DNA of 64,000 bases from Cavia porcellus (taxonomy: Eukaryota > Chordata > Mammalia > Rodentia > Caviidae), in the NCBI RefSeq assembly GCF_034190915.1, contig NW_026947490.1, positions 62,485,494 through 62,549,493 on the forward strand, given 5' to 3'. The translations under genes and the position numbers were made by a program. The notes beneath the pieces are model-generated. The model searched no databases. It worked only from the letters and a program-made list of their open reading frames with translations, and was not told where the DNA came from. Within the stretch, counting starts at the first letter, position 1. Every line of letters begins with the position of its first letter. Shown piece by piece: positions 43,640 to 54,919 of the stretch.

Positions 43640-43709
43640 AATGTGTCCTCCTCAGCTACATCTTCTGTAATCTCCCGGTCTGGAGTCTCTCGCCTTTGTT
43701 AGTCATTAT

Positions 43710-43912
43710 TTACAACATCACACACCATTTTGGTGCATTTTGGGCAATTTGAAATTATGCAAGTTTTATCTTTTATTCACCATCCATATCACTACAATAT
43801 TAATTCAGTGAGGACAGTCACACCTGCTTTGTTCGCCTCTGTTTCCCTATTAGCTTAGGGTTTAGCACATAGTAGGTGTTCAACAAACACTTGATAAATG
43901 AATGAATGCAGG
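43710..43912 (+). mobile_element. L2 LINE 3' end
   Basis: TTAGGGTTTAGCACATAGTA, GGTGTTCAACAAACACTTGA and TAAATGAATGAATGCAGG are the L2 terminus. Confidence 0.75.
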
Positions 43913-44541
43913 GTTCAGTAGATCACATTCCCAGCCAGTTCAGTGGCTCTTTGTGAGTGCTTTCAGCTGACTTCCTCCCCTTCCTTCCTATCAGTGAGTG
44001 GAGAGCCTCTAACTGGTGGAATTATGATAGCAAGTTTAAAATGAAGAAAGTGTTTATAAACTGTTTGAAATAACTTTAAATAAAAAATCAGGGTGCAAGT
44101 TGCAAGGCAAGCAACTGCAAGCTTGACAGCATAGTGTTACGTTTAACCCTAATACATCCTCTCATTAATGCTTATTTTAGTCAATCTGCCTACAATGGAA
44201 ATTGTAACATAAGCTAAAGATCATATCCAAAAAGAAAGGTTTCTGATTGTTGGGGGTGGGATCTGCTTTTATGTATTATTTTTATGTAGAAAATTAGAAT
44301 GAATTTTACTCTCACATTTCATGTCTTGGTATTGCTGAAGTCCTAAGTAACTAATTCCTGGTTTTAAGCATTAGAAATGACACACTCTGTCCCTTACTGT
44401 ACAAGGGAACACAATGCCGAGGACTTGCCGCTAGCTGATCTGCGGTCTGCCTGTTGATTCAGCTGCCGTGCAGGTGTGAGTTCCTCCACGGTCCTCTCCT
44501 TGAGTTCCCTTTCCAGCCCCAGAAGATGTCAGGGAGTTTTA
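43913..44541. other. no gene seen
   Basis: Unique sequence with no frame of note. Confidence 0.4.
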
Positions 44542-44626
44542 TTTTATTTTTTATTTTTTTGTATTATCGAACTCACGACCTCGTGTTTGCCAAGTAGGCA
44601 CTTACGCTGCTGAGATAAACCGCTGG
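44542..44626 (-). mobile_element. ID-type SINE
   Basis: A T-rich run, GTATTATCGAACTCACGACC, TTGCCAAGTAGGCACTTACG and CTGAGATAAACCGCTGG. GAGTTTTATT on the left and GAGTTTTTATT on the right look like a target duplication. Confidence 0.8.
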
Positions 44627-45124
44627 TGAGTTTTTATTATAGAAATTAAAAGGTCTGCAGATCTTTGCTTCATTAATACCACATTTCCATCAATGTAGGT
44701 GACATTTGGGGGCCATGCACTGCCAGCCTGTCAAGCGTGTGCCTGTGTGTGAGCACGTGTGTGTGCATGTGTGACGAAAGAACTGTAAGTGCTAATCCTG
44801 GCTCCAGAGTTTCTATTTTCTGTCCATCTCCCTTAATACCATCCTAATTATGTTTCTTCCTCACTCTTTTTAAGTGATTTATGATATAAAGTTGAAAGGA
44901 TATAGTTTAGAATTTTTTTGAAACATGGGAGTTTTAAAGTGACTATTTTACAGTTCCTGCATAGTTTATAATATAAATAATAACTTTGAATATGAATAGT
45001 ATGTTCTCCCTAGAAATTATTAGATACAGTGAGAAAATTTTATCAGATTACTGAGTATCTGTGTACCTGTGTGTAAAATTGACATTTTTGAGCACTGAAA
45101 TTATGGGGGATATTTTACAGTGTG
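44627..45124. other. no gene seen
   Basis: A short TG/TGTG-rich patch lies near 44740-44775; the rest is AT-rich unique sequence. Confidence 0.4.
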
Positions 45125-45290
45125 TCACCACACTTAAGCTCCAACAACTTTGCAAGCAAGGTATTATCATTTTCTTAATCAAGAGAAACTGAGACACAGA
45201 GAAGTTAAGAATGATATCCAATGTCCAGCAGCTAATATATCTCCCAGATTTGAATCTAATTGGGTCTGGTTACAAGGATCATGCTTATGA
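45125..45290 (+). mobile_element. MIR SINE
   Basis: AAGCTCCAACAACTTTGCAA, GGTATTATCATTTTCTTAAT, GAGAAACTGAGACACAGAGA and AGTTAAGAATGATATCCAAT follow the MIR core and 3' half. Confidence 0.8.
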
Positions 45291-46294
45291 CCCTATGAGA
45301 ATTCTACTTAACCCAGTGTGTTAGAATTCCAGTATTCTAGGACATACTGTTCTAATTCCTGGGTTCTGCAATTATATGACCCTGTTTAGCACACATCATA
45401 AATTTCCAGCTGAAATAAATCACTCAGAAGTAACAGGAAAAGGTTGCACACAGCTCTGTGGTGTTCCATTATGCAACATTAAACATTTGTGAAAGAGAAC
45501 AAGACAGGAACTACCTAAAGTCTGTTTGAAAACTTCACAGTACAGGTCATTTTAATCTCATCTTGTGAAATGCAGTTTTTCCAAATATTTTTTGAAAGCT
45601 CTGTTTCCATTTGACAAGAGACACATGCAGACATATTTTTACACATGTGTAATAGAGCTGCAATTGATGTTCTAAGTCTTTCTAGAAACAAGGAAAAGCA
45701 GATGTTCCCAAACAACCAAGGTCAGATGTACACGTAAAATTTGTGCTGAGAGAAACCTTCATATGTGATGAGACAAGGCAATGAGATGAAAGAGGAAGAA
45801 TTCTGAAACTTTTAGAACAACCAAAGAGGAATTAGAGTGAACACTGAAATATAAAATATGATAGGAAGGAAAACTTGACCCAGTGAAATCAGACACAACC
45901 CAGGAGTACATACAGCACCTGCATCACCGTCGGTACTGAACACAGTTGCTGAACCCGGATGAGACTCGCCTCACGGTCTGTTTGAAGCTGCTCTCCTCCA
46001 CCCCAGGGCTCTTTCCCTCAGCCCTCTGTTACATTCAGGTCAACGCGCTGGACATCTACTTTTTTCAGATACAAATGATTTTGTGCATGCACAGATACAC
46101 AAAATTACACAAAATGCTTTGTGGAAGTCTAATATTCGTAAGTTCTTATGAATATCTATTTTACCCAATCTTTTCTTTTCTTTGTGAATATAAATATTTG
46201 TCTTAGACAACTGGATTCTGGTTTAAGAAGACAGACTAAGCACACACATTTCTTTTCCTGCCCTCCAAGATCCTGGTACGATGGGATAAACTAC
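45291..46294. other. no gene seen
   Basis: Unique sequence; frames up to 86 codons have no motif. Confidence 0.4.
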
Positions 46295-46555
46295 ATTTTA
46301 AAAGTGTTTTTTATTTGTCCGTGTTTGCAGTGCGTACTGTTTACATTCCTCATGGGCAGTTGGGACATGTCCATGACCCCTCTCAATTCTTTGTCCTCCC
46401 CTCTCCTCCTCACTCCATCTCTTGGTTTCCTTCGCTTTTGCAAAATTTCTCTCTCTCTTGATGTTCTCTTTATATTTTGGGTTCCTCATATAGGAGAAAC
46501 CTTGTGATATTTAAGCTTATGTTATTTATTTCACTTAACTATGGCTCAAGGTGTG
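46295..46555 (-). mobile_element. L1 3' end
   Basis: TGTTTGCAGTGCGTACTGTT, TTCCTCATGGGCAGTTGGGA and TTCTCTTTATATTTTGGGTT are the reverse complement of the same L1 terminus found at 30.5 and 59.9 kb. Confidence 0.65.
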
Positions 46556-46574
46556 GGAGAAAATATATGTTAAC

Positions 46575-46950
46575 CTCAGATTAGTTGCTTATTGTTGTAC
46601 AACAAATTACACCAAAACCCGGGGCTAATAACACAAACATTGTTTGAATCTCACAGTTCGTGTGGATCAGAAATTCGAGAGCAGGTTAGCTGAAAGTTTC
46701 TAAGTTATAATGCTTCATGAAGTTGCTGTCAAGGTGTGAGCATGAATTTTAGCCACCTGAGGACCCGGAAGGGCCCAATGTGCCACCAGCAAGCACATTC
46801 GCATGGCTATCGGTAGGGACTTCTGTTCTTCCTCAGAGGCCAGCCAAAAGGCTGCTTGGGTGATCGCCTGAGATGACACTGGCTCCTTTAGGTGAAGGAG
46901 GGCAAGGCAAAGCCACAGCTGACCGACAACCTAGTTTCAGATGTCACTCG
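46575..46950 (-). mobile_element. old MLT1-like LTR
   Basis: GCTTATTGTTGTACAACAAA, TTACACCAAAACCCGGGGCT, GTGTGGATCAGAAATTCGAG and AAGTTGCTGTCAAGGTGTGA match the antisense form of older MLT1-type LTRs. Confidence 0.6.
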
Positions 46951-46954
46951 CTGC

Positions 46955-47315
46955 TGTTGTGGTTTGCATCTGGACTCACCCTGGAAGCCTGATGAGATCA
47001 CAGAGGAGATATTTTGAAGGTGATGCGAGCAGGCGGGCTTACAGCTGACTTGCTCTTAGGAGGCGGGGTCCGGCAGATGAGACAAGGCTGGAAGGGGTCT
47101 GTCTGTCTATCTATCTCTCCTTCCCTCTCCCTTTCCCAAGGCTATGAACTGAGCAGCTCTTCCTCTGCAATGCACTCCTGCCAAGCTAAGCTGACCTGGA
47201 TCCAGCTGGCTATGAACTGAAACCTCTACCAACTGTGAGCTGAAATAAACCTTTTCTTTTTTAAGGTGTGGGTATTGGGGATTGTGTCTCAGCCATAAGA
47301 AAGAGACTAAGGGCA
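46955..47315 (+). mobile_element. MaLR-type solo LTR, near complete
   Basis: Starts TGTTGTGGTTTGCATCTGGA. Has GAGCTGAAATAAACCTTTTC (polyadenylation signal) and GTGTGGGTATTGGGGATTGT, and ends near GAGACTAAGGGCA. The 361-base length fits the family. The pyrimidine-rich patch near 47101-47135 is internal. Confidence 0.7.
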
Positions 47316-47490
47316 TCATCATTTCTGCCATCTTACATTAGACTAGCTCGGATATAATGGGAAAGAGAACTATACAAGGATGTGAATACCAAAATTTTAT
47401 GGGGGATCCTGGATCAAATTGAAAAAAGGCAAATGGTAGCTGTCAGAGATTTTGAACTGTAGATGATAAATTACATTAGAGGATGTATAG

Positions 47491-47670
47491 GTTAGGTGTG
47501 GAGGAACATAACCCATGTAATTTCAGCTACTTGGGAGGCTGAGGCAGGAGGCTCACAAGTGCAAGACCACCTGAGAAATTTAGCAGGACACTGTCTCAAA
47601 ATAAAAACGTGGTAGGCTTTTCAGAGGTGGCTGGATTTAGAGTGTGCAATGCTGGAGTTGATTCATATGC
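47491..47670 (+). mobile_element. composite B1/ID SINE
   Basis: GGTTAGGTGTGGAGGAACAT, TTGGGAGGCTGAGGCAGGAG and GGACACTGTCTCAAAATAAA, then a weak ID-like half (GTGCAATGCTGGAGTTGATT). Confidence 0.75.
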
Positions 47671-47853
47671 CATCATACTAATTTGAAAGATTAGACGGAG
47701 TCAATAATTTTCCCAGAAAATATAGAGTCATTTAAAAAGAGACAGAAACTCACTGAATAAAGGGTACTGACAACCGTAGAAGCAGTTGAAAGGTGCATAA
47801 AAATGAATCCTACAGAAAATAACACTACCTCCGGGTCTGGGATTTATATTTTA

Positions 47854-47961
47854 TCTTTTTTGAGACAGGGTCTCTCTATGCAGTTCAGGCTGGCCTTGAG
47901 CTCACTTTGTAGCCCAGGCTGGTCTCGAACTTGCAATGATCCTCCCACCTCATCCTCCCGA
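47854..47961 (-). mobile_element. 5'-truncated B1-type SINE with 15-bp target duplication
   Basis: TTTTTTGAGACAGGGTCTCT, GCCCAGGCTGGTCTCGAACT, cut short at CATCCTCCCGA. GGGATTTATATTTTA flanks it at 47839-47853 and 47962-47976. Truncation with a perfect duplication is uncommon for SINEs and shows target-primed insertion. Confidence 0.9.
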
Positions 47962-48139
47962 GGGATTTATATTTTAGATGCTGGTTTTACAGCAGTAAGC
48001 AGACAGAGAAAGCAGAGGCAGTTGTCCCACTCTCTAAACTTCTCCTACGAGGCCACATCTCCTAAAATTTCTGCCACCTCCCAATAATGCCACAGGCTGC
48101 AGACCATGAACACATGGGAAATACTTCCAAGCCATAGCA

Positions 48140-48730
48140 AGTGCACACAACCATTTGCATTCATGGATCCTTCCCATTTTTCAAGACTGAGTTCTTGAGT
48201 CCGTCCTCAACCTATTCTTCCTTCAACCTTGCAAATGGTACCTCCATTCACCTCATCCTGGCGTACCAGAAACCTCACGGTCCCCCTCTCTCTCCCTCAT
48301 CTTCATATTCAACCTGTCAAGAACTGTTGATTCTTCTCTCTCTACAGATTTCACCCTAATTCACGTCACCAGCATCTCTCCCCTGAATTACTCAAGAGTT
48401 GATCTCTCTGATTCCACTCTTGTCTACCTTCGGTTTCTCTCTGTGTGTCAACCATAGTGACCACTGAAGAACAGAAGTCAGACTCAGCTTAACACAGTAG
48501 CTTCTATCATACCTAATACAAACTTTCCCATTTTTCAGTGCACAGTTAGAATTGGTCTATTTACCCGATCTCATCTCTAACATGTCTTTACTGAGTTCAT
48601 TGTATCCCACTCGCACCTGCATTTTATCTGCCACTTTCTCAGTAAGCTCTTCCGATGTTTCATGATCTTCAGGCTGGGCCATTATCCACTCATCAAAGTT
48701 TTATAGTTCCCTTCTTTAGTGGGGAAGTAG
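48140..48730 (+). mobile_element. L2 LINE fragment
   Basis: ACGTCACCAGCATCTCTCCC, CTGAATTACTCAAGAGTTGA, TAGCTTCTATCATACCTAAT and CTTCAGGCTGGGCC resemble the L2 3' region in the same order as at 42386-42860. Strongly diverged. Confidence 0.45.
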
Positions 48731-48829
48731 AAGGACAGTTTCATTGATAAAACTTCTAGAAAAGATACGTTCTTGCAGGGCACTTTTCTCTTTCACTTAT
48801 GTAATTTCGATTGGGCTAAGAAACATGAA

Positions 48830-48930
48830 GCTGCTGGGGGTTTAGCTGAGCAGCGTAAGTGCCTGCTTGGCAAGTGGGAGGTCCTGGGTTTGATTCCTGC
48901 TACAAAAAAAAAAAAAAAAAAAAAAAAAAG
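48830..48930 (+). mobile_element. ID-type SINE with poly-A tail
   Basis: GCTGCTGGGGGTTTAGCTGA, AGTGCCTGCTTGGCAAGTGG, GGGTTTGATTCCTGCTAC, then about 26 A. Confidence 0.85.
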
Positions 48931-49194
48931 ATGCAACTGTCACTCATGCCTGGGCAGACAGCGCTGAGCCAGCCTACACTAAGCTGTCAGTGCAGGAAGC
49001 AATTTTCCGTGCACTTCTAAAAGAGCTGATTGGAGCCAGGAGAGGCAGTTTGTCAGCTGTGAAATCTAGAACCATAACTTAATTGACCAAATTCTGGATC
49101 TGAAAGGGGTCAGTAGCCAGTTATGTCCTCGCTCTTGGCTGTCTTGAGTTCTGTACCCTTGCTCTCTCTTTTCTTTTTTCCTCCTTTTTGTTCT

Positions 49195-49945
49195 TTAGAT
49201 ATTTTGTCTTTCTTTGTTTTTGTGTTCTCAAGGCTGTATACTTTTTATTGGTTTGTGTTCAAATTCACAGACTCTTTTCTTTATTCAATCTACTATTATG
49301 CTCATCCAGAAATTCTCAAATTTCAAATACTACATGTGTCAGCTTTAGAATGCCCATCGGATTCTTTTTTGAAGGTAGTTTCCATTTCTCTGCAGAGATT
49401 CTCCCAACTGTGCACCTAGTATTGCATCTTTCTCTTGACTCTCTTAAATATATTTAGAATAGCTATGTTGTTGTTCATATCTGCTAATTCTAACAGCTTT
49501 GTCAACTTAGAATATGTTTCTGTTGACTGATTTCTCTCTCTCTCTTTTTTTTGGTACTGGGGATCAAACTTACAACCTCGTGCTTGCCAGGCAGACACTT
49601 ATATTGCTGAGCTAAATCCCTGGCCCTGATTTTTTCTCTTAACTATGAGTTACAATGACCTGTTTCTTCAGATTTATAGCAACTTTTAAACTATTATACA
49701 GCACATTCTATATGATACATTTTACACCCTTTGGAGTATCTTGCATTCTTTGAGGAGTGTTGATTTTTGTTCTAGCTGGCAGTTAAATTATGGCTAATGA
49801 ACTTTAACTTGTTGGAAGGCCGGTTTTATATGTATTTAGGGAATATTTGCTTTTGATTTTGTCCTTACTCTTACAGTGAACCTCTCAATCCTGGGACAGT
49901 CTTTACTTACAACCAGGCTCTTCCAGGACCTCAAACAAAACTCTG
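49195..49945 (-). mobile_element. old L1 fragment (5' region type), carrying an ID SINE
   Basis: GTTTCTGTTGACTGATTTCT, TTTTCTCTTAACTATGAGTT and GATTTTTGTTCTAGCTGGCA resemble antisense sequence from the 5' part of old L1 families. High divergence makes this tentative. Confidence 0.45.
49541..49627 (-). mobile_element. ID-type SINE
   Basis: TTTTGGTACTGGGGATCAAA, TTGCCAGGCAGACACTTATA and GAGCTAAATCCCTGGCCCT, with TGATTT flanking both sides. Confidence 0.85.
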
Positions 49946-52054
49946 AAGTATGTACCTCATCCCTTTAAGTTGTACATTTCAAAATTCCAGCTTTTGCTTG
50001 CTCTATGGTGAGCAAGGGATGGAATTTCCCTTTGCTCAGCCCTTTTGGTCTCCTGGCTGTTGGTCTACTAAGCTCCTTGGAATATTCCCAATGTATGTAC
50101 CCTTTAAAAGCCAGCAGAAGATTTGGAGGGAGATTATGTTCAGCTATTAGAGTTTCTCCTCTGTGGAAATTATTGTCCTCAACATCCAGTGACCTCAGTG
50201 CTTCTGTATTTCACTCTGTGCCCCCTGGTCCAGTAAGACTGAGGCTTGCTTTCTGTCTTCTATCCAACTCATACTGAGGTCCCAGAGAGGGTCCTCGGGG
50301 GAAAACTCAAATAGACGATGTGTTCTTGCAGCTTCTCTCTGGCTTTTGTCACCTTCCAGTGCCTTTAAATCAGTTTTGAAAATGCTTTTACAATTAAAAT
50401 TGTTATTAAAAGGAAAGTTAGTGGGATTCAAGCTACTATACTTTGCTGTTACCAATCCTGAACCAGCATAATAAGTGTTCTTGTTGGTATGGGCTGGTGT
50501 GTGCAGGATACGTGGCCTGGTACTGTGGGGAAGCCACTGCCAGCTCCTCACCTGCCGTCCTATCCTCCTCAGTACTTAAAAGCAGGGAAAGCGTGGGAAG
50601 ACTGTGCTTGTCTGTGCAAAATGAAAACTCATAATAAAGAGAAAAGAGGAACAGTGCTGATGATCACAGCCCTTTAGCTGACAGACTGGAGGCAGACTCT
50701 ACAATCTTTATGTTATTCTTGTTAAACAGCATGAAAAGCTGTAAAGCTACTAAAGGTAGGAAGATTATAGAAATGTGCACATCCTCAGTGATAACTGAAA
50801 CCTTATTTCAGAATCTACATTTTAACAATTTCAGTTACCAATGGAGCTCAATTTTTGTCAACTGAAAAGCTGTTATGAATTAAAAGAATCAGGCAGTTGG
50901 TTGTTACGATAACATAAAAATGAATACTTAAAATATAAAATGAAAATATCAAGTAAGGAAAGCAGCATTCACTCAGTCACAATAAACCCAAAATGTAAAA
51001 TCTTTACAAGTTAATCAGGTAGTATTCAAAGAAAGCTGATGTTTTTGCTTCAGAGAAAGCAGTGTTAATCAATAAATCAAACATGTCTTCATCAGCTGGA
51101 GGGCAGGAGGCAGGCAAGGTGATCTATGTTAGAATACAGATCACTACAAAATGGAAAGCGTAGCCAGAACTATTTTGAAAGTAATAAAAAAAGGCACCTT
51201 TATAATTTTAATATATAATATAATAAATATAAAATATATTACATTATACAACAGTGGTTAAAACAGTGTGACAACATAAAAACTATAATGGTCTAGACAG
51301 TGGGATAATAAAAAAATAGATGTAATAGAACAGCATAGTGAGCCAATATGTATAAAAATTTACTGTATAACAGAAGTATTTCAAATCAGAGTACTTGGGA
51401 AATAGAAAATAATTAAAACTGGGTTTACACTTTATTCTCTTATGGCCTTTTACTTTATTAGTACACATTTGTAGTGCATAGTACTTACCTCAGGAAATAG
51501 ATACGCGTACTTAATATATCATGATTCTTTTTATTCCCCTTTGTACTGGATCCCTTTACCTATTTCCATTATTATTTTTATCACTGTTGCTTAGTTTGTT
51601 GCTGGGGCCTGCAAATTCACAATGGCTAATTTTGCATACTTCCTTAAGAGATAAAATTGAGGTTTGGGATTATCAGTATCATCCATTCGAGATCTCATGA
51701 ACTGTTTCAGGATGGGCCATCCTCTCCCACTCACTAAGACAAAGCTAAGACCACTAACTTGGAAAAACACTCCAAAGCAAGATACTCCTTCGCACAGGAT
51801 CATCTCCACCCTCTTGAGTCATCCCAAGATTATGCCTGTCCGCTAAGTCACAGGTCTCTGGGTTCCCTCCACCAACTTTGAATCTTTCCTAGCCCGCCTG
51901 TCACTGTCTACACCAGTAAATAGTGGCTCTTTTGGCCCATCTGGAGATACCAGCTTCCCAGGCCCTCATCATCTATGGCTAAATTTGTCTCTGTTTCTTG
52001 TTTTATCTTGTCGCCATGCCCTTAACACTAGCAATCAGGGCTCCTTAGTTTATT
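49946..52054. other. no gene seen
   Basis: Mostly AT-rich unique sequence, including a low-complexity TA-rich patch at 51205-51250. Frames of up to 118 codons (50195-50551, minus) have no domain. Confidence 0.4.
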
Positions 52055-52520
52055 TTTGCCACACGGAATGAGTACTTTCATTGTGGGTGGTTGGTATGTA
52101 TATACATGACATATTTTAAATCTTTTTTCATTCCTTCCCCTCTGCCTTCCCCCACCCTTGGTCTCTTTTTTTTTTTTTTTGTCTTTTTCATTTTTATCAG
52201 TACCAGGGATCGAACTCACGACCACCCGCTTGCAAGGCAGGTGCTTATGCCGCTGAGCTAAATCCCCAGCCCCCACCCTTGGTCTCTTGGTCCCCTTGCT
52301 GTTTGCAAAGATCTTTCTTCCTGTTTCCTTTTATCAATCTTTTGTTTTACTCTTTATTTATATTTTGGATTATTCAAATGAGAGAAACAAAATTGTATGT
52401 AAGTTTGTGTCTGATTTTTCTTCCGTTTTGTATAAATACTGTATTTTCTTTATCCATTTGTTTGTCGATGAATGTAAAAGCTACTTCCAGGATTTGGGCA
52501 TTATGAACTGTGCTGCAATA
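52055..52520 (-). mobile_element. L1 3' end (left part of the rearranged L1)
   Basis: TACTTTCATTGTGGGTGGTT, a pyrimidine-rich stretch, then TATATTTTGGATTATTCAAA, TTATCCATTTGTTTGTCGAT and ATTATGAACTGTGCTGCAAT. The last words are where L1 continues at 54920 (GAATTGTGCTGCTAGAAACA), so the two parts belong to one L1 split by 52521-54919. Confidence 0.75.
52168..52271 (-). mobile_element. ID-type SINE with 17-bp target duplication
   Basis: Poly-T, GTACCAGGGATCGAACTCAC, GCAGGTGCTTATGCCGCTGA and GCTAAATCCCCAGCC. CCCACCCTTGGTCTCTT flanks it at 52151-52167 and 52272-52288. Recent insertion into the L1 3'UTR. Confidence 0.95.
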
Positions 52521-53483
52521 GGCAGCCTACATCCTTTTCTGCCAGAGGCACATGGCCATCCCATCATGGTGGGCCAACAGCTTGGAGGCAGCTGCAGAAG
52601 AGGTTTTCCTTGTGCGAGCACTGGCGGAGCCAGCTCTAGGGGAGCAAGCAAGCTAGTGTGACCTCTGCAGCTTCTTCTAGCCACACCTTCCCGGCCTCCC
52701 TCTCAGAGTCTGTGGAGATGACCAGAGAAAGAGGTGAAGACGGTGAAAGCTTTTCAACTCAACCATTTGTGAGAAGTGTCCAGTGAAACTGGTGTCTTTT
52801 GTCACCAGCCCTTTGGCCATCAGTGAAAATCGCATGAGACCTTCTTGGTCTCTGTCTGCTAAGCTGCAGTTGTGTTTGAGTTCTCCTTCCTGATTCTCAG
52901 AAGATTCCAATTCACAGCTCTGCTCCCACCTTGGAGAAATTGGGGAGGCAGTGGATGACAAGGTCTCCATCTCTTGCTTTGGTAGCTTGAGGAATCTTTC
53001 TAGCAGGAACCAAGTGCTGGTCACAGTCGACGTGAGCACAGGGCTGTGGGCTGGGTCTCTTTGGCTGTCATGGAAGGTATGTTCAAAGATGAATCAGACA
53101 ACCGCAAATTGAACTCCAGTGTTGTAGATATGCAGAGCAAAAACTTAGCATAATTGGATCACTTACCTCCAGTCTCTGATCCATTTGATAATAATAATCA
53201 GATTGCTTCTGTGGATGAGAGCGATTCTGTAGACAGCTCTCCACTCAGAGAGGCGAAGCTCACAAGCCACACAAGTTCACTGACAAAGACCCAGAGAGTG
53301 CAAACAAGAGATCTCCCAGTTCCAAAGGCGCTTCAGAGCCAGATAAAAGCTTGCAGAAGGGGAGGCCAGCCTTGGCAAGCCAGGGCTCATCTCTTTCAAG
53401 TACATCCCCTTCTTCTCCTGTTCTCTAAAGCAATTCTGCTCTTGCAGCAAAGCAGAGTCATGCTCCGTGGCCAGTGGAAGGCG

Positions 53484-54121
53484 TTCATCCCCTGCTCCTG
53501 GCCAACTCAGAAAGGAGGCATCTCCCAAGTCTCGGGACTGTGTTACCTCCTTCACCACAGAAGCAGAAGTCAGCCGCTGCCCTTACTCTGTTTCCTCTAC
53601 ATGAGCCAAAAAAAGCCTCGAGTCCTTCCACCAAGGGTCCCTTCCCTCCTGGGAAGAGCAGGACTTCAGATCTTGAGTAGAGAGGACTCCAGATAAAGCC
53701 TGGGTTCTGACAGAGCCTCCACCTCTAAATCTACTTCTCCTCAGATGAGCCATGCCAGAGTTGGGGAGGGCAGAGGTGATGGCACACATGTCTGGAGCTT
53801 TTCTGTGGTCAGCCTAAGCTTCCCCAGCAGCAGTGTGTGGCCTGGTCTGAAGAGAGATAGCAAGTCTGAGGGCAAGTGGCTGTCTTCTTCAAGTCTGCTT
53901 GAGACAGAAGGAAACCCAGAGATCGACTGATGTTGGCAAGACAACCTTGCTCTCTAAACAAGTTGGTGGGAGCTCTGTCAAGTTGGTTGGTAAAAACGTT
54001 TTAAACCACAAGGCTGAGAAAAGCTGTCAGCCTCCAGGCTCCCAGCAGCCAAATGCAAATGCAGCCGGAAAGGAACCTGTCTCCAAAGACCCTGCATTCA
54101 TCCCCTGCTCCTGGCCAACTC
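53484..54121 (+). repeat. exact 25-bp direct repeat inside the pseudogene
   Basis: The same 25 bases, starting TTCATCCCCTGCTCC and ending GGCCAACTC, occur at 53484-53508 and 54097-54121. Two exact copies in otherwise decayed sequence suggest a repeated peptide segment in the parent protein or a later local copy event. Confidence 0.8.
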
Positions 54122-54389
54122 TGCTGTCTGCTTGCAAATCCAACTCTTCCTAGCTAGAGTCTGCAGTTCCTATGTCTCCCAGTGGCAAGCAGTCTGCTGA
54201 GAAAGCCTCCAGAATGTTACCTGCTAGCATGCAAATATCTGCACGGCCTTCTCAGAAACCTCAATGATATTTCTGCAATCCAAGTGTTTTATCTGTAAAG
54301 ATGTTTATGTATTTAGAGGCTCCCCCACCCATCAAAGCCCTTTATTCTTTTGTTTTATACTTTTTTGGGTCATGTGCCTGACTGTGCAT

Positions 54390-54390
<1 letters not shown>

Positions 54391-54424
<34 letters not shown>
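54391..54424 (+). repeat. (GT)n microsatellite
   Basis: About 17 perfect GT dinucleotides. Confidence 0.95.
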
Positions 54425-54427
<3 letters not shown>

Positions 54428-54919
54428 ACATGCCTATGAGAACAATTCAATTGCAAATTGTTAAAAATGTCACCTTATTCTGTCATTGAATCAAATAACA
54501 GCCGTAGGCAAACCATCAATACCAAGCTAACTAGAATAATTTTAGATGATATCCTGGACTGCTCCTTTAGCAAATGTACATATTTCTTTCTAGAGAACTC
54601 TAATAACTTTCATTGGGCACTTTTTTGTTTTGAAGCCCGTGAGCCAGATAAACTATCATTAGTGTACAGGATTTGACCTGGGTTTCATTTGAGCAGGATT
54701 TGTCTTTACTGGAATTTTTGAATAGGATCAGGAGCTCAAAACCTGTGACATTAACAATAAAACAGGGGGAAAAAACTTGCTTTCTGCACTTTTGCCCCCT
54801 CAATCAGTCTTTGTAAAGGACAATATTTTAACACTAATGCTTCTCAGGTATATATACTCGCTAGTCTAGGATGGATCAGTACATCGGTAAATGGATTAAA
54901 GAGGAAGGTGACAGAAAAC

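Larger units (their letters stand above)
52521..54919 (+). pseudogene. probable processed pseudogene of an unidentified Ser/Pro/Lys-rich protein
   Basis: Within an intronless stretch, protein-like reading continues across frameshifts and stops. It includes MEGMFKDESDNRKLNSSVVD (from about 53070), DPFDNNNQIASVDESDSVDS (53175), KRSPSSKGASEPDKSLQKGR and ALASQGSSLSSTSPSSPVL (53300-53430), TTLLSKQVGGSSVKLVGKNV, QPPGSQQPNANAAGKEPVSK (53945-54090) and PSGKQSAEKASRMLPASMQI (54180-54235). The Ser/Pro/Lys-rich disordered style resembles microtubule- or chromatin-associated proteins, but I do not recognise the parent gene. The region interrupts an L1 at a short repeated sequence (GAACTGTGCTGCAA left, GAATTGTGCTGCTA right), as a retrocopy would. 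54240-54919 would be 3'UTR-like, with AATAAA at 54752. It contains a (GT)n run. Confidence 0.5.

Noticed and set aside
53154..53696. 180-codon plus-strand frame as a functional gene
   Set aside because: Protein-like quality moves between frames along this stretch and stops interrupt it, so it is a pseudogene remnant rather than an intact gene.
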